From contig JAQUEZ010000003.1 of NCBI GenBank assembly GCA_028684915.1, forward strand, positions 23,964 to 87,963: a DNA stretch of 64,000 nt, read 5' to 3'. The DNA is from Desulfobulbus sp. (GTDB lineage Bacteria > Desulfobacterota > Desulfobulbia > Desulfobulbales > Desulfobulbaceae). The notes beneath the pieces were generated by a model, which saw nothing but the letters and a program-made list of their open reading frames with translations, did no database searches and was not told where the DNA came from. A program made the translations under genes and the position numbers. Each line of letters opens with the position of its first letter. Within the stretch, counting starts at the first letter, position 1. Of the stretch, positions 46,371 through 55,420 are shown piece by piece.

Positions 46371-46796
46371 TTATTGAATGTCAATTGATCCGTTTTGGCT
46401 TCCTAATGACTCGCTGTTATTTGTAACGTCTATAACACCTTGTCCTGTATTAGTTATATTAGTAGTTGAATTATTCTGTGATCCTATTGTGCTTGTTTTA
46501 GAGTTGTAGCTTGAAATATCTATGTTGCTATTGCTGGTTGAGTCGATATTATTGAAATTTCCTTCCTGGTAATACGTATTTGTATTCATCTGGCCGATGT
46601 AGGTTTTTCCTAAATTATCGTAGTAATCTGATTCACCCTTCTTGATCAGGTCTGCTTGCAGGAGTTGCACATTTTTTTGGGTGGGGTTTGGGATGGTGTA
46701 ATGTGAGCTCCAATTATCCTCCGCATGGGTAATACTGATGCCCACTAAAAGTGTATTTGCCAGAACGAACAAGCGTAATATGTTGAATTTAAACAT
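46371..46796 (-). CDS. Curlin/HfaA-like secreted protein
   Basis: The start at 46796 follows AAGGGG. The 141-residue product has a signal peptide (NILRLFVLANTLLVGISITHA) and a C-terminal half rich in Asn, Ser, Thr, Ile and Gly with curlin-like strand-turn repeats (SSYNSKTSTIGSQNNSTTN, NTGQGVIDVTNNSESLGSQN). That composition matches curli subunits and the Caulobacter holdfast anchor HfaA. It directly precedes the CsgG/HfaB-like gene, the usual partner. I infer a role in anchoring the polysaccharide to the cell surface. Confidence 0.7.
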   Translation of the reverse strand: MFKFNILRLFVLANTLLVGISITHAEDNWSSHYTIPNPTQKNVQLLQADLIKKGESDYYDNLGKTYIGQMNTNTYYQEGNFNNIDSTSNSNIDISSYNSKTSTIGSQNNSTTNITNTGQGVIDVTNNSESLGSQNGSIDIQ

Positions 46797-46866
46797 AATT
46801 TTATAACCCCTTTTGCTTGCAAGATTGCTTACTAATTCTTCGGACCGGGTGATTTGGGTACTATTG

Positions 46867-46882
46867 TCAAAAAACATGCCAA
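46867..46882 (-). promoter_or_regulatory. Degenerate sigma-54-like promoter upstream of the HfaA-like gene
   Basis: Read on the minus strand, TGGCATGTTTTTTGAC matches the -24 box (TGGCATG), has the right spacing and TTG at -12, but GA replaces the GC. It lies 71 bases before the HfaA-like start. The same -12 change occurs upstream of the WecA-type gene. Confidence 0.28.
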
Positions 46883-47148
46883 TCTTTATAATAAGAAAAG
46901 TGTTGTTAATACGGGGTGATGCGTCAAGTGGACTCGCGGCGGTTTTGCAAATTGAGAAAATAGGGAGAACAGGGATCAAAATGACGTTGAACGGCTCGGG
47001 TTTGGGTTTAAAGTGAAGTCGGAATGGGCCTTCAACCGCTTCAATTTATGATATTTTTATTGGGATAAGTCTGTTTGGCTGCTTTGGAAAAACAAATAGA
47101 AATGGCCATATTACAAGCAAGAGGATGGTCTCAAGTCGGGATGCAGGG

Positions 47149-47454
47149 TCAGGAAAGGAGATCTGCCAGTTCTTCTCTGGTGAGGATCGAAGTCAGTTTG
47201 AGCTGGCGTCTGTCGTTTTGCTGTCGCCGGTCGCGTCCTCTGCGCCGGTCTATTCCGATCCGGGGGTGAATGATTGATTGGATCCAGCGCCGGAACGGGT
47301 GAGCGGCGGAATCGTGCGACAATCGATAATCGTGCCGGCGTTCTCGTCCTGAGCGCCGATCGTAGTTCGTTCTTCTCGCCGTTCTTCGTCGTTCTATCAG
47401 CGCCCCGGTGGATCCAGTCATTCCGTCATACCGTTTGTTATCGGAATAGGGCAT
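47149..47454 (-). CDS. Small Arg/Asp-rich hypothetical protein
   Basis: The 101-residue frame is rich in repeated RRR/DRR clusters (ERRRTARRTNYDRRSGRERRH, RIGIDRRRGRDRRQQNDRRQ) and ends with a folded-looking LTSILTREELADLLS. Similar short 'DRR' proteins with an EELAxLL tail occur in Desulfobacterota, but no function is known to me. A DNA- or RNA-binding or adapter role is possible. The start codon is uncertain. Confidence 0.5.
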   Translation of the reverse strand: MPYSDNKRYDGMTGSTGALIERRRTARRTNYDRRSGRERRHDYRLSHDSAAHPFRRWIQSIIHPRIGIDRRRGRDRRQQNDRRQLKLTSILTREELADLLS

Positions 47455-47744
47455 TGCAGTCTTTGGGGAGCAGGGTTTGGTCGGGATCCGCCTTGATCGT
47501 AGCTCAAGGGGCGTCTGATGGCTGTGTGAGGAGGTGATCCCGGTTTGAACAGTGTTGGACGATTATGCGGCCGAGATGGAGGTAAAAGGCGGAACCGTTC
47601 TGCAGTTCAGCGTTGCCACTGTGCTGATGGCTAGGTTGGCAAGGTCGCCGGGAATCGTTGAAAAAGCTAATTTACTTCCCCTTCTGCATTGTTCGTTTCT
47701 CACCGGGTCGGTACGGTAACCGGAACGATGCGATTAGAGCCCGG

Positions 47745-47945
47745 CTAGCTGCGAAAGTAGAAATATAATCCTGCGTAAAGAAGGGTCATCAGGGTGAGGT
47801 AGGGAATCCAGAAGATGCCGGCATCGGAGAGCCTTTTTCGTAAAATCCGGTAGAGCCATTTGGCTGCTTGCGCAGGGATGGAATCTTTGGCCATTTTAGC
47901 ATCCTTGGCCATTCTTTCTTCCAGATTGTTATATTGCACATTCAT
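47745..47945 (-). CDS. Small single-helix membrane protein
   Basis: The 66-residue frame has a charged N-terminal half (NLEERMAKDAKMAKDSIPAQ) and one C-terminal membrane helix (IFWIPYLTLMTLLYAGLYFYF). An AGGAAAAC sequence lies 13 bases before the ATG. I do not recognise a family. It stands alone between the EPS genes and the IHF-like gene. Confidence 0.5.
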   Translation of the reverse strand: MNVQYNNLEERMAKDAKMAKDSIPAQAAKWLYRILRKRLSDAGIFWIPYLTLMTLLYAGLYFYFRS

Positions 47946-48370
47946 GCTGCCACCGTTTTCCTGTGTCGAAAGGAGTGGGATCGGGTCGGAGATTTTGTTA
48001 ATGCACGCTTATGCTGGTTCTGAGGTATGCGTCCGCAGGTCGTCGTTTGTTTGCCAGCGAGCAGGCAATAATCTGCATAGCTAATCAATAATCTGCCCTT
48101 GCTAATGGTGTGCCATATGACTTATGAAAAAAAACGGTAACATATCAATAAGTTGACAAGTCAAAGACGTGCTGGATATGCGTTTCCAAACGCAAATTGA
48201 GAAAAGAACAGCAACCATTTCTTCAAAATGACCGCTGCGGATTGCCCCAGGCAACGGAGAAGGGGGCGCTCAGAGCATGTGTACCCCTGCTTTTATTTCC
48301 TTGTTCGGGTAAAAAAGGCACCGTGTCGCACTTGCGGTAAGTGGCAGAACGAGACAACTGACACAACCGC
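47946..48370. other. 425-base intergenic stretch with two small palindromes
   Basis: I see no supported gene. Two short dyads lie upstream of the 66-residue membrane-protein gene: TTGACaaGTCAA at 48154-48165 and GCGTTTccAAACGC at 48181-48194. Either could be an operator half-site pair, but both are short enough to arise by chance. Confidence 0.4.
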
Positions 48371-48679
48371 TTATGCCTCCTCGCTGTTGGTTGTTCTTCC
48401 AATCGCTTCCAGGCGTAGTTGTAGGAGTGGGGATGGTTGAAAAAATATTTGCCGGCGAAATGCGAGACAGGGTGCCTCCGGATCTGATGGCACCAGGCGA
48501 CGTCGGTTGTTGCGGATCGTAAAGCTGCCAAAACCGCTGATCAGCAGGCGGCCATCGTTCAGCAATCCGTATTTGGCGAGGTGAAAGAAAAAATGGACCG
48601 CTTCAGCGGCCCTGGGTTTTATCAGGGATCGATGGGTATTGAAAACGACTTGGACAAGATCGATCTTGATGAGGGGCAT
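48371..48679 (-). CDS. Divergent IHF/HU-family DNA-binding protein
   Basis: The 102-residue protein has the IHF/HU layout: a helical N-terminus (IDLVQVVFNTHRSLIKPRAAEAVHFFF), the conserved GRLLISGFGSFTIRNNRRR, and a C-terminal helix RLEAIG. In normal IHF and HU the flexible arm contains GRNPKTG and a Pro that intercalates in bent DNA; here that part is VPSDPEAPC, so DNA bending may differ. IHF typically assists sigma-54 promoters by bending DNA between activator and polymerase. The local sigma-54 genes make that role plausible. Confidence 0.78.
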   Translation of the reverse strand: MPLIKIDLVQVVFNTHRSLIKPRAAEAVHFFFHLAKYGLLNDGRLLISGFGSFTIRNNRRRLVPSDPEAPCLAFRRQIFFQPSPLLQLRLEAIGRTTNSEEA

Positions 48680-48760
48680 GATGTTCTGGGTTTGAACACT
48701 ACGTGCTGCAAAAATTGCATGTAACGTGGATTTTGTTTGGTTGCCGCAGTAAGGGGGCAG

Positions 48761-49771
48761 CTAGTTGATGGCAGCGGCTTCGGCAGAGGTGCTGAGACTG
48801 TGCAGGCCTACTATCTGGTTGCGCCCGTTTTGTTTGGCTAGATACAGCAGGCGGTCGGCCTCGGTTACGATGACCTCAGGCATTTTGGGCTGCAGGGTCG
48901 CATACGAGACAAGCCCCATGCTCACTGAACAAAGGTGATGGTGTTTACCCTGGTCGTAGGGATTGAGGCGACACATTTCCAGGATTCGGTTACCAAGCTG
49001 CATGGCATCGTCGATGCTGGTGTTGGGCATGAGCACCGCAAATTCTTCGCCGCCGTAGCGAAAAAAAAGGTCGGTTTCACGAATAATTTCATTTGTTCTG
49101 GAAGAAAATGTTTTCAGGACAAAATCGCCAAAAGCGTGGCCGAAGGTATCGTTGACTGTTTTGAAATGATCAAGATCAATCATTAGAAAAGAAAAATCAG
49201 CGCCGTACCGTTCGCTCTGATAAAATTCGTGGTTGAGTGCGACTTCGAACTGCCGTCTGTTGTAAACCCCGGTCAATTCATCGACGACGCTCAATGCTCG
49301 CAAATGTTCCTCTGTTTTTTCTTTGTCTTTGAGTGCGCGGGCCAGTTCGTTGTTTTTCCTTAGCAGACTTTCGTTAACAGAGTTTTCTTCCCGCCGTGAT
49401 GCGGCCAACTGGACCGCATCCCTGATCGATGTTTTCAGTTCTTCAGGGCTGAAGGGCTTGGTGATGAAGCGGTACACCTCTCCCCGGTTGATACATGGGA
49501 GCAGTTGGGCGGTTTGGATGCACGCGCTGAGAACCAGCCGGATGGTATCGGGATAGTTCTTTTTTACCTCCACAAGCAGGCTGAGGCCATCAATCCCGGG
49601 CATCCGCATGTCGGAAACAATGACATCAATCGAGTGGTTCTTGAGCATTTCAAGAGCTTCCTGGGCGCTATGGGCAAGGAATATGCTGTAAGGTTCCTTG
49701 GCGAGGAAGCGCTCGATTGCATGGAGGGCGAAATTCTCATCGTCAACGAATAATACGTTCATCGTTTTCAT
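48761..49771 (-). CDS. Response regulator with GGDEF diguanylate cyclase domain
   Basis: The start at 49771 (MKTMNVLFVDDENF) is preceded by AGG at short spacing; 49762 is possible. Residues 5-125 form a receiver with FVDDE and the phospho-acceptor Asp in IVSDMRMPGIDG. A short coiled coil (KNNELARALKDKEKTEEH) leads to a GGDEF domain starting at VDELTGVYNRRQFE. The active site is RYGGEEF, and RETD five residues before it is an intact inhibitory I-site. It should make cyclic di-GMP on phosphorylation and so promote EPS or attachment. A sigma-54-type promoter lies about 125 bases upstream. Confidence 0.93.
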   Translation of the reverse strand: MKTMNVLFVDDENFALHAIERFLAKEPYSIFLAHSAQEALEMLKNHSIDVIVSDMRMPGIDGLSLLVEVKKNYPDTIRLVLSACIQTAQLLPCINRGEVYRFITKPFSPEELKTSIRDAVQLAASRREENSVNESLLRKNNELARALKDKEKTEEHLRALSVVDELTGVYNRRQFEVALNHEFYQSERYGADFSFLMIDLDHFKTVNDTFGHAFGDFVLKTFSSRTNEIIRETDLFFRYGGEEFAVLMPNTSIDDAMQLGNRILEMCRLNPYDQGKHHHLCSVSMGLVSYATLQPKMPEVIVTEADRLLYLAKQNGRNQIVGLHSLSTSAEAAAIN

Positions 49772-49893
49772 GAAACCTGCATCAATGGGGGTGGATAAGA
49801 AGAGAGAGTGGCCGGCAAGGTGGCTGTGGAGACGCCTTGCGTTCAGGTGCATGGAATGCATTGCACCATTTGCCAGCTCTAGTTGCAGGCGTG

Positions 49894-49909
49894 AGCAATT
49901 TTCAAGCCA
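49894..49909 (-). promoter_or_regulatory. Sigma-54 promoter for the REC-GGDEF gene
   Basis: On the minus strand TGGCTTGAAAATTGCT carries GG at -24 (49907-49908) and GC at -12 (49895-49896) with ten bases between, and the surrounding T-T-G-C-T agrees with the consensus. It points at the diguanylate cyclase gene, with a predicted leader of about 110 bases. Confidence 0.6.
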
Positions 49910-50244
49910 AGTTTTCTGTGCCGTAAATTAAACGGGTCGGATGGCGTGAATAGCTGAGTGTTGAAAAATTGCAGGGTTAATGCGCGGCAGCGATTTATTT
50001 TCCTTTTGATAATGAGAGAACCTGTTTTATGCAAAATGATAATAAGAAACTGCTGGCAGACAGACCTCTTCAGGTCGAGCGGGGACAATGCCGGGGTGGG
50101 GTATCTGTGCAGTTGCACTCTTAGCCGAGCAGGGGCGAGGGCAGAGTCGGGAGATGAATGTTCCCAGGAGGGCTGGCATGCTTATTGATTGAGGAATTCT
50201 GCTGGCAGGCTGCCAATCAATGAATCAACCTCAATCTACCAGAC
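49910..50244. other. 335-base intergenic stretch
   Basis: The space separates the minus-strand cyclase from a plus-strand hypothetical gene. Apart from the sigma-54 promoter at its left edge I see no gene, RNA or strong hairpin in it. Confidence 0.5.
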
Positions 50245-50685
50245 GTGATGTGGAATAGAATAATTGCAACACTCAACGCCGACAAGGTGAAGTACTCCTT
50301 AGATCTATTGCTTCTTCATTCCCCCAAGGGAAGCTTGGAGGATCCGGAGTATGTTCTGTTTTATGAAGATTCTGATTGGCGGGCTGTTGGGCCTGTTGAT
50401 TATCCCGTTGCCAACGCATTGATCGGGGAATGTGATGCCCTGGGGCTCCCATGTTTTATCTGCTGCGAGGAAGAATTCATGGAAAAAGGGCTGCCCGCTG
50501 ATCCGTTAGCAGTCGACTATTTTCCACAGGACGAAGAAGGCTGGAGCCCGCAACCTGAGGGGGTGGCATCCGTGCCCCTGACTGAACCGCAGGAGGTGAG
50601 GAAATTCAATCCCCTTGTTCAAGGGGGCAAATACCACTCCCAGGTTGCCCAAATCATGGCTGATCCTCATTCTGTTGGCCGATAG
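50245..50685 (+). CDS. Hypothetical cytoplasmic protein
   Basis: The 146-residue frame has normal protein composition with hydrophobic strands and acidic surface (KYSLDLLLLHSPKGSLEDPE, YVLFYEDSDWRAV, LIGECDALGLPCFICCEEEF). There is no signal peptide or membrane helix and I recognise no family. It is one of few plus-strand genes in this part and converges with the histidine kinase gene, overlapping its 3' end by 32 bases. No strong ribosome-binding site is visible, so the start may be a later codon. Confidence 0.6.
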   Translation: MMWNRIIATLNADKVKYSLDLLLLHSPKGSLEDPEYVLFYEDSDWRAVGPVDYPVANALIGECDALGLPCFICCEEEFMEKGLPADPLAVDYFPQDEEGWSPQPEGVASVPLTEPQEVRKFNPLVQGGKYHSQVAQIMADPHSVGR

Positions 50686-53443
50686 GCAGATAGAGAAAAA
50701 AGGTGGTGCCGTGACCTGGCTGGGATGAGACTTCCACCCGACCTCCATGTTTATTCACAATGATATCGTGGACGATCGCCAACCCTTGGCCGGTTCCTTT
50801 GCCGACTCCCTTGGTGGTAAAAAAAGGCTCAAAAATGCGGGACTGGATCTCATGCGGGATGCCGCAGCCGGTGTCGCTGATACGAATTTCCACCCATTCA
50901 CCGGTTAGGCGGGTCGCAACGGTTATGGTGTAGGCCCTGTCTGGATCTTGATTTTTGGCTGTTTCGATCGCATGTACGGCATTGATGATGAGATTGAAGA
51001 ACACCTGGTTCAACTGGTCCTGAAGACAAAGGATCATAGGGATGTCCGGGGCGAATTCTGTCACCATTTCCGCGCAGTATTTCCACTCGTGGCGACAGAC
51101 AATAACTGCACTTTCGAGCGCCTGGTGAATATCTGTCAGGTGCATTTCCTTCTCGCCGGGATGGCTGAACCTTCTCAGCGCGCCGATGATCGTCGCGACC
51201 CGATTGATGCCTTCCAGTGATTCCTTTATGCTGTCCGGAATCTCCTGCAGTAAAAATTCCAGTTGAATTTGATTGATAATTTCCGTGATGTTGCTGGCAA
51301 GACTTGTTTTGTCAGTTTGACTGATGGCGACCAGCAGGCCATGCAGTTCTTGATATGCCTGTTCGATGAATGCCAGGTTGTTGATGACGTATTGGATCGG
51401 CGAATTGATTTCGTGGGCGATGCCCGCTGCTAACTGACCGATCGCCTCCATTTTTTGCGCCAAGGCCAATTGGCGCTGCAGTGCGAATACCTCGGTGACG
51501 TCCATTGCAAACGTAACATAGAAAATTGGTGCGCCATCATTGCTTTGGACTGAAAAAACAGTCATTTCTTCTTCAGTTTGCAGGCCATTTTTGTTTTGTC
51601 TGCGAGTGTTGTCGCGCCATACCTCGCCATTGTGCAGTGCTTGCGTAATTTCATCAAACTTTCCGGATTGATCGTCTTCCTGCCAATCCGCGCAGATTGA
51701 CTGGCCGACAGGGGTGGGTTGGTCTAATGTGTCCGCTCTCCTGATCGCCGCCGGGTTCGCGTATTGTACGATTTTGTCGGCATTGGCAATCAGGACGGCG
51801 GTGTTGGTCTGCTCGATGACCATAGCCAGAAGAGACCGCTCTTCTTCGAGTTTCTTTTCCTGGGTGATATCCATGAGGGTAATGACAGCCAGTTCGGCAT
51901 CGGCATGGGGCGCCCCGTCGTTAGTATGGAAGAGCGCCATGGAGCAGCGAAGAAAGGCAGTGTCGATCCCGTGCTCGAGCCGGATGACGAACGGAGCTGT
52001 TTCTGTAGGATGGTCGGCAAGTTGACCGATCAGCAGTTGCGTGCAGCTTTCCCGGGAGATGTCAAGCAGGTGGCTGTAGTCGTCAATGAGTTGGTTGTAC
52101 TTGGTGTTGCCGGTGACAATCTGCCATGATGAATCGATGGTCAGGACCCCGACGGGCAAAATAGCGACAAGAGTTTCAATATACCTTTTTTGATCCGCAA
52201 TTTTATTCATGGAGAAACGGAGTTCAGATATATCCTTCGCTCCTGCTATTGCCCCGCCTGGCATATTATTATCATCCCATAGTGGACTGATATTGAACGA
52301 CATGGGAATAATCATCCCATGCTTATGGCGGCAACTGAGCTCAATGTTGCGCATCTGTTTGTGCGAACCTTGAGAAAAGACCTGATGGAGCAGTTGTTCG
52401 TCATTGTCAAACAGCTTGGACACAGGCTGCATGAACAGTTCTTCCTCCTCGAAGCCCAGCAGGTGGCAGGTGGCCTTATTGATCCGGGTAACGAGTTGCT
52501 CGGAGTTGACCACAAAGAGGACGTCAAGGAAATTATGGATAATGGTGTCAGCCTCCTTCTTCGCTTCTATTATCTGCTGGGTGGCTGTTTTCCGGTCGGT
52601 TATGTCGATCTGGATGCCAAAGGCGTGTTGGGGACGGCCGTTTTCATCACGTTGCAGGACTTTCCCGATGGCATGGACCCAGATGAGTTGGCCCGATTTG
52701 CCCAAATGTCGATGTTCAATGGAAAAGAGCGGCGTCCTGCCATTTAAATGCTCGTCCACGGCATGTTTGACAGCAGCATGATCTTCCGGATGTATCAGGG
52801 TGCCCATTTTTTGAGGATTCATCATGGCGCCCATGGTGGGAATATGCACACGCAGTTCTTCGGGTTGATATCCGAGCATAAGCGCCCATTGGTCATTGAA
52901 GAAAAAATCATCGTTGCCAATGTTCCAGTTCCACGTGCCAATCTGTGACCCCTCTATGATAAAGGCGAGTTCTTCCTGTTGTTTTCTTAATTCTGTTTCG
53001 CGCTTTTTTGTCTTCTCCAGAGCCTGTTGCAATTTCCGTTCGATTTTAAGACGATAAGTGCATCGGAGCAGGGTGCTGAGGAATGAAGCACTGTCTACAG
53101 GTTTAGTGATGTACCCGTCGATACCGATATTTATGCTCTGCATCAGATAATCAGCCTGATCATAGGCGGTGAGCATGATGATAGGCACCGATATGTCCTC
53201 CTGCCGGATCGCTTTTGCCATAGTTAACCCATCCATGATGGGCATACGGATGTCGCTCACTATTATATCAGGGGTCTCCCTACGAAACATGTCGAGTCCT
53301 TCCTGGCCGTTGTGAGCTATCAAGATGTTTGGGCAGTAACGGGAAAGGAAACGATGGGTCTGATGAATGATATCCTCATCATCCTCTACATAGAGTATTT
53401 TGAAATCCTGAAGGTAATTGAGGTGTTCAGCCGTGTCGATCAT
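50654..53443 (-). CDS. Hybrid-type sensor histidine kinase: REC, PAS domains, HisKA, HATPase
   Basis: I use the ATG at 53443 (MIDTAEHLNYLQDFKILYVEDDED), with AGGT eight bases upstream. The 929-residue protein has an N-terminal receiver (Asp in IIVSDIRMPIMDG), at least three PAS/PAC domains (about residues 150-630; IGTWNWNIGNDDFFFNDQW and LLAMVIEQTNTAVLIANADK are PAS starts), a HisKA H-box (LAAGIAHEINSPIQYVINN) and a HATPase domain with LIINAVHAIETAK, ISDTGCGIP and GTGQGLAIVHDI. There is no membrane segment, so it senses a cytoplasmic signal or integrates another kinase's phosphate. Likely partners are the NtrC-type regulator upstream or the single-domain regulator at 55421. Confidence 0.93.
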   Translation of the reverse strand: MIDTAEHLNYLQDFKILYVEDDEDIIHQTHRFLSRYCPNILIAHNGQEGLDMFRRETPDIIVSDIRMPIMDGLTMAKAIRQEDISVPIIMLTAYDQADYLMQSINIGIDGYITKPVDSASFLSTLLRCTYRLKIERKLQQALEKTKKRETELRKQQEELAFIIEGSQIGTWNWNIGNDDFFFNDQWALMLGYQPEELRVHIPTMGAMMNPQKMGTLIHPEDHAAVKHAVDEHLNGRTPLFSIEHRHLGKSGQLIWVHAIGKVLQRDENGRPQHAFGIQIDITDRKTATQQIIEAKKEADTIIHNFLDVLFVVNSEQLVTRINKATCHLLGFEEEELFMQPVSKLFDNDEQLLHQVFSQGSHKQMRNIELSCRHKHGMIIPMSFNISPLWDDNNMPGGAIAGAKDISELRFSMNKIADQKRYIETLVAILPVGVLTIDSSWQIVTGNTKYNQLIDDYSHLLDISRESCTQLLIGQLADHPTETAPFVIRLEHGIDTAFLRCSMALFHTNDGAPHADAELAVITLMDITQEKKLEEERSLLAMVIEQTNTAVLIANADKIVQYANPAAIRRADTLDQPTPVGQSICADWQEDDQSGKFDEITQALHNGEVWRDNTRRQNKNGLQTEEEMTVFSVQSNDGAPIFYVTFAMDVTEVFALQRQLALAQKMEAIGQLAAGIAHEINSPIQYVINNLAFIEQAYQELHGLLVAISQTDKTSLASNITEIINQIQLEFLLQEIPDSIKESLEGINRVATIIGALRRFSHPGEKEMHLTDIHQALESAVIVCRHEWKYCAEMVTEFAPDIPMILCLQDQLNQVFFNLIINAVHAIETAKNQDPDRAYTITVATRLTGEWVEIRISDTGCGIPHEIQSRIFEPFFTTKGVGKGTGQGLAIVHDIIVNKHGGRVEVSSQPGHGTTFFLYLPIGQQNEDQP

Positions 53444-53776
53444 GTTGATACCTGTGGGAATGGTGCCCTGTGATCTGGGCAGGTGATTGTTGGGTAAGTC
53501 CTCAAGAAGAGTACGTTCAGGAGCAGCAGCGCATTGTACCGGCTGCTGCTGCTTCAAATGGCCAGAGGCCGGTAAAAAGGGGAGGTGCCTTGCATAATTT
53601 CACGTGGCAGTGATACCCTGCGGCTATGGCTCCTTTCTTCCCTTTGCTTTTGTTTGCGGTAAAATGACTGATCAAGACACACTGCTTGCATTTTTTCCTG
53701 CACATGAAGGGGAAAGATTAATAACTTTTTCATGAATTGTAACAGTGATGTGTGATAATAATTATTACCGTGACTA
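53444..53776. other. 333-base intergenic stretch
   Basis: The stretch separates the histidine kinase from the NtrC-type gene. It holds no supported gene. The only feature is a near-palindrome GCAGCAGC...GCTGCTGC around 53521-53562, which lies in the untranslated leader of the kinase. Confidence 0.4.
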
Positions 53777-55159
53777 TTAATTTGAATATTTCAAATTGTA
53801 TTTTTTTATTTTTCGATACAATGTCGCTTCAGATATGCCCAACATTTTTACAGCTTCTTTCCTATCGTAATTTGATGCTATTAAAGCGTTTTTAATGGCT
53901 TCTTTTTCGAATGCCGCAACTGAAGTCTTTTTCGGTTCCTGCCTGTTTACTTTTTTAAGTTCCTGTAATGCAGGAGGAAGATCATCTGGTTGCAGTATGC
54001 CGTTATCAGAGAAAACAGCAGCCCCTCGCAGAACATTGTCAAGCTCACGAACATTTCCTGGCCAATCATAGCGACTCAGGACGTCAAGACAGGCAGGTGA
54101 TGCCACTGCCGGTTTTCCATGATAGGAAGCGCAGGATTCGAGGATGTGCCTGGTCAGCAGGCCGATATCGCTTCCCCTTTCACGCAAGGGTGGTGCTGTT
54201 ATCGTGACGGTGCTGATACGGTAATAGAGATCTTGGCGGAAGGTGGAGCGGGCCACTTCGTCCAGAAGATTTCTGTTGGTGGCGGCAACGATACGAACAT
54301 TTGCGTTGAAGGTCTTGGTCGACCCCACTGGTCTGACGGTCCGTTCCTGTATGGTCCGCAGGAGTTTTGCCTGTACCTGCAGTGATATCTCGCCGATCTC
54401 GTCTAAAAAAAGTGTTCCGAAGTTGGCTGATCGAATAAGACCTTGCGAGGCGCAGTCTGCGCCAGTGAAAGCACCTTTCTCGTGCCCAAAAAGCTCGGAT
54501 TCAAGCAGTGATTCACTGATTGCTGCGCAGTCAAGAGCGATAAAGGGCTTGTCCCGCCGGTCGGAGTGGTGATGCAGGGCTTTGGCTATAAGTTCTTTGC
54601 CTGTCCCACTTTCTCCTTGAATAAGGACGGTGGTGTCAGTTGGCGCTACTCTGACAATAAGTTGCTTGAGGTGTTGGATGGGCGGGGATTCGCCAACAAG
54701 GGGTTCATAGTGAAACTGATTGATGTTCAGATTCCGCAGAGCAATGTTTTCACGTTCAAGGAGCCAGTGCTGATAGATTTGTTTGATTCGGTTTTGCAGA
54801 ATCTCAACGGGTTCACCTTTGATAAGAAAATCTGAAGCGCCAATTTTCATGGCCTGAACGGCTTCAGAAACGCCGCCATGACCTGTTTGGATGATGACAT
54901 TGATTTCAGGGTAACGGAAACGAATTTGCTTGAGTGTTTCCATCCCATCAACGCCGGGCATTTTCAGGTCGAGCAGAACCAGGTCGATCGTGTTGTTGGT
55001 CAGGGTAGCCAGGCATTTTTCACTATTATCGGCGACTAGAATACAGTAGCCGGTTCGTGCTAAAAAACGTTTAAGAGAGTTGAGGACACCCACTTCGTCG
55101 TCTACTATAAGTATGGTAAACGTAGTATTGTCGCCGTTAAGATTATTTTTTTCAGTCAT
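53777..55159 (-). CDS. NtrC-family sigma-54-dependent response regulator
   Basis: The 460-residue protein has a receiver (ILIVDDEVGVLNSLKRFL, phospho-acceptor Asp in LVLLDLKMPGVDG), a central AAA+ domain (Walker A GESGTGKELIAKAL, the sigma-54-contacting GAFTGA loop in HEKGAFTGADCAS, Walker B LFLDEIGEI) and a Fis-type DNA-binding domain (YDRKEAVKMLGISEATLYRKIKKY). It should activate sigma-54 promoters when phosphorylated. It is divergent from the single-domain regulator at 55421, whose promoter has a near-perfect -24/-12 element, so that gene is a likely direct target. Confidence 0.96.
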   Translation of the reverse strand: MTEKNNLNGDNTTFTILIVDDEVGVLNSLKRFLARTGYCILVADNSEKCLATLTNNTIDLVLLDLKMPGVDGMETLKQIRFRYPEINVIIQTGHGGVSEAVQAMKIGASDFLIKGEPVEILQNRIKQIYQHWLLERENIALRNLNINQFHYEPLVGESPPIQHLKQLIVRVAPTDTTVLIQGESGTGKELIAKALHHHSDRRDKPFIALDCAAISESLLESELFGHEKGAFTGADCASQGLIRSANFGTLFLDEIGEISLQVQAKLLRTIQERTVRPVGSTKTFNANVRIVAATNRNLLDEVARSTFRQDLYYRISTVTITAPPLRERGSDIGLLTRHILESCASYHGKPAVASPACLDVLSRYDWPGNVRELDNVLRGAAVFSDNGILQPDDLPPALQELKKVNRQEPKKTSVAAFEKEAIKNALIASNYDRKEAVKMLGISEATLYRKIKKYNLKYSN

Positions 55160-55330
55160 GATTTATTTAGTTAAAAAAAATTAAATAAAAATGTGCAGGG
55201 TAAGGTGTACTTGTTTTGTCAAAATAAAAAAAAATAATGAAAATAAAATCAAATTGATAAAAAAAAAGCAAAAAAAATATCTTGAAATCTTTAATGCACT
55301 GTACTGTATGGTTATTTTTTTTTAGTTAAA

Positions 55331-55346
55331 TGGCATGATAAATGCT
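55331..55346 (+). promoter_or_regulatory. Sigma-54 promoter of the single-domain response regulator
   Basis: TGGCATGATAAATGCT has GG at -24 (55332-55333) and GC at -12 (55344-55345) separated by ten bases, a close match to the consensus. The start codon of the downstream gene is about 75 bases further on. The region between here and the divergent NtrC-type gene is AT-rich and could hold activator and IHF sites. Confidence 0.65.
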
Positions 55347-55420
55347 TTTTAATATAAAATTTACATTTGGTGATTCAGTTATTTTTTATTAAAAACTATT
55401 ATACGATTTATATATTTTTT

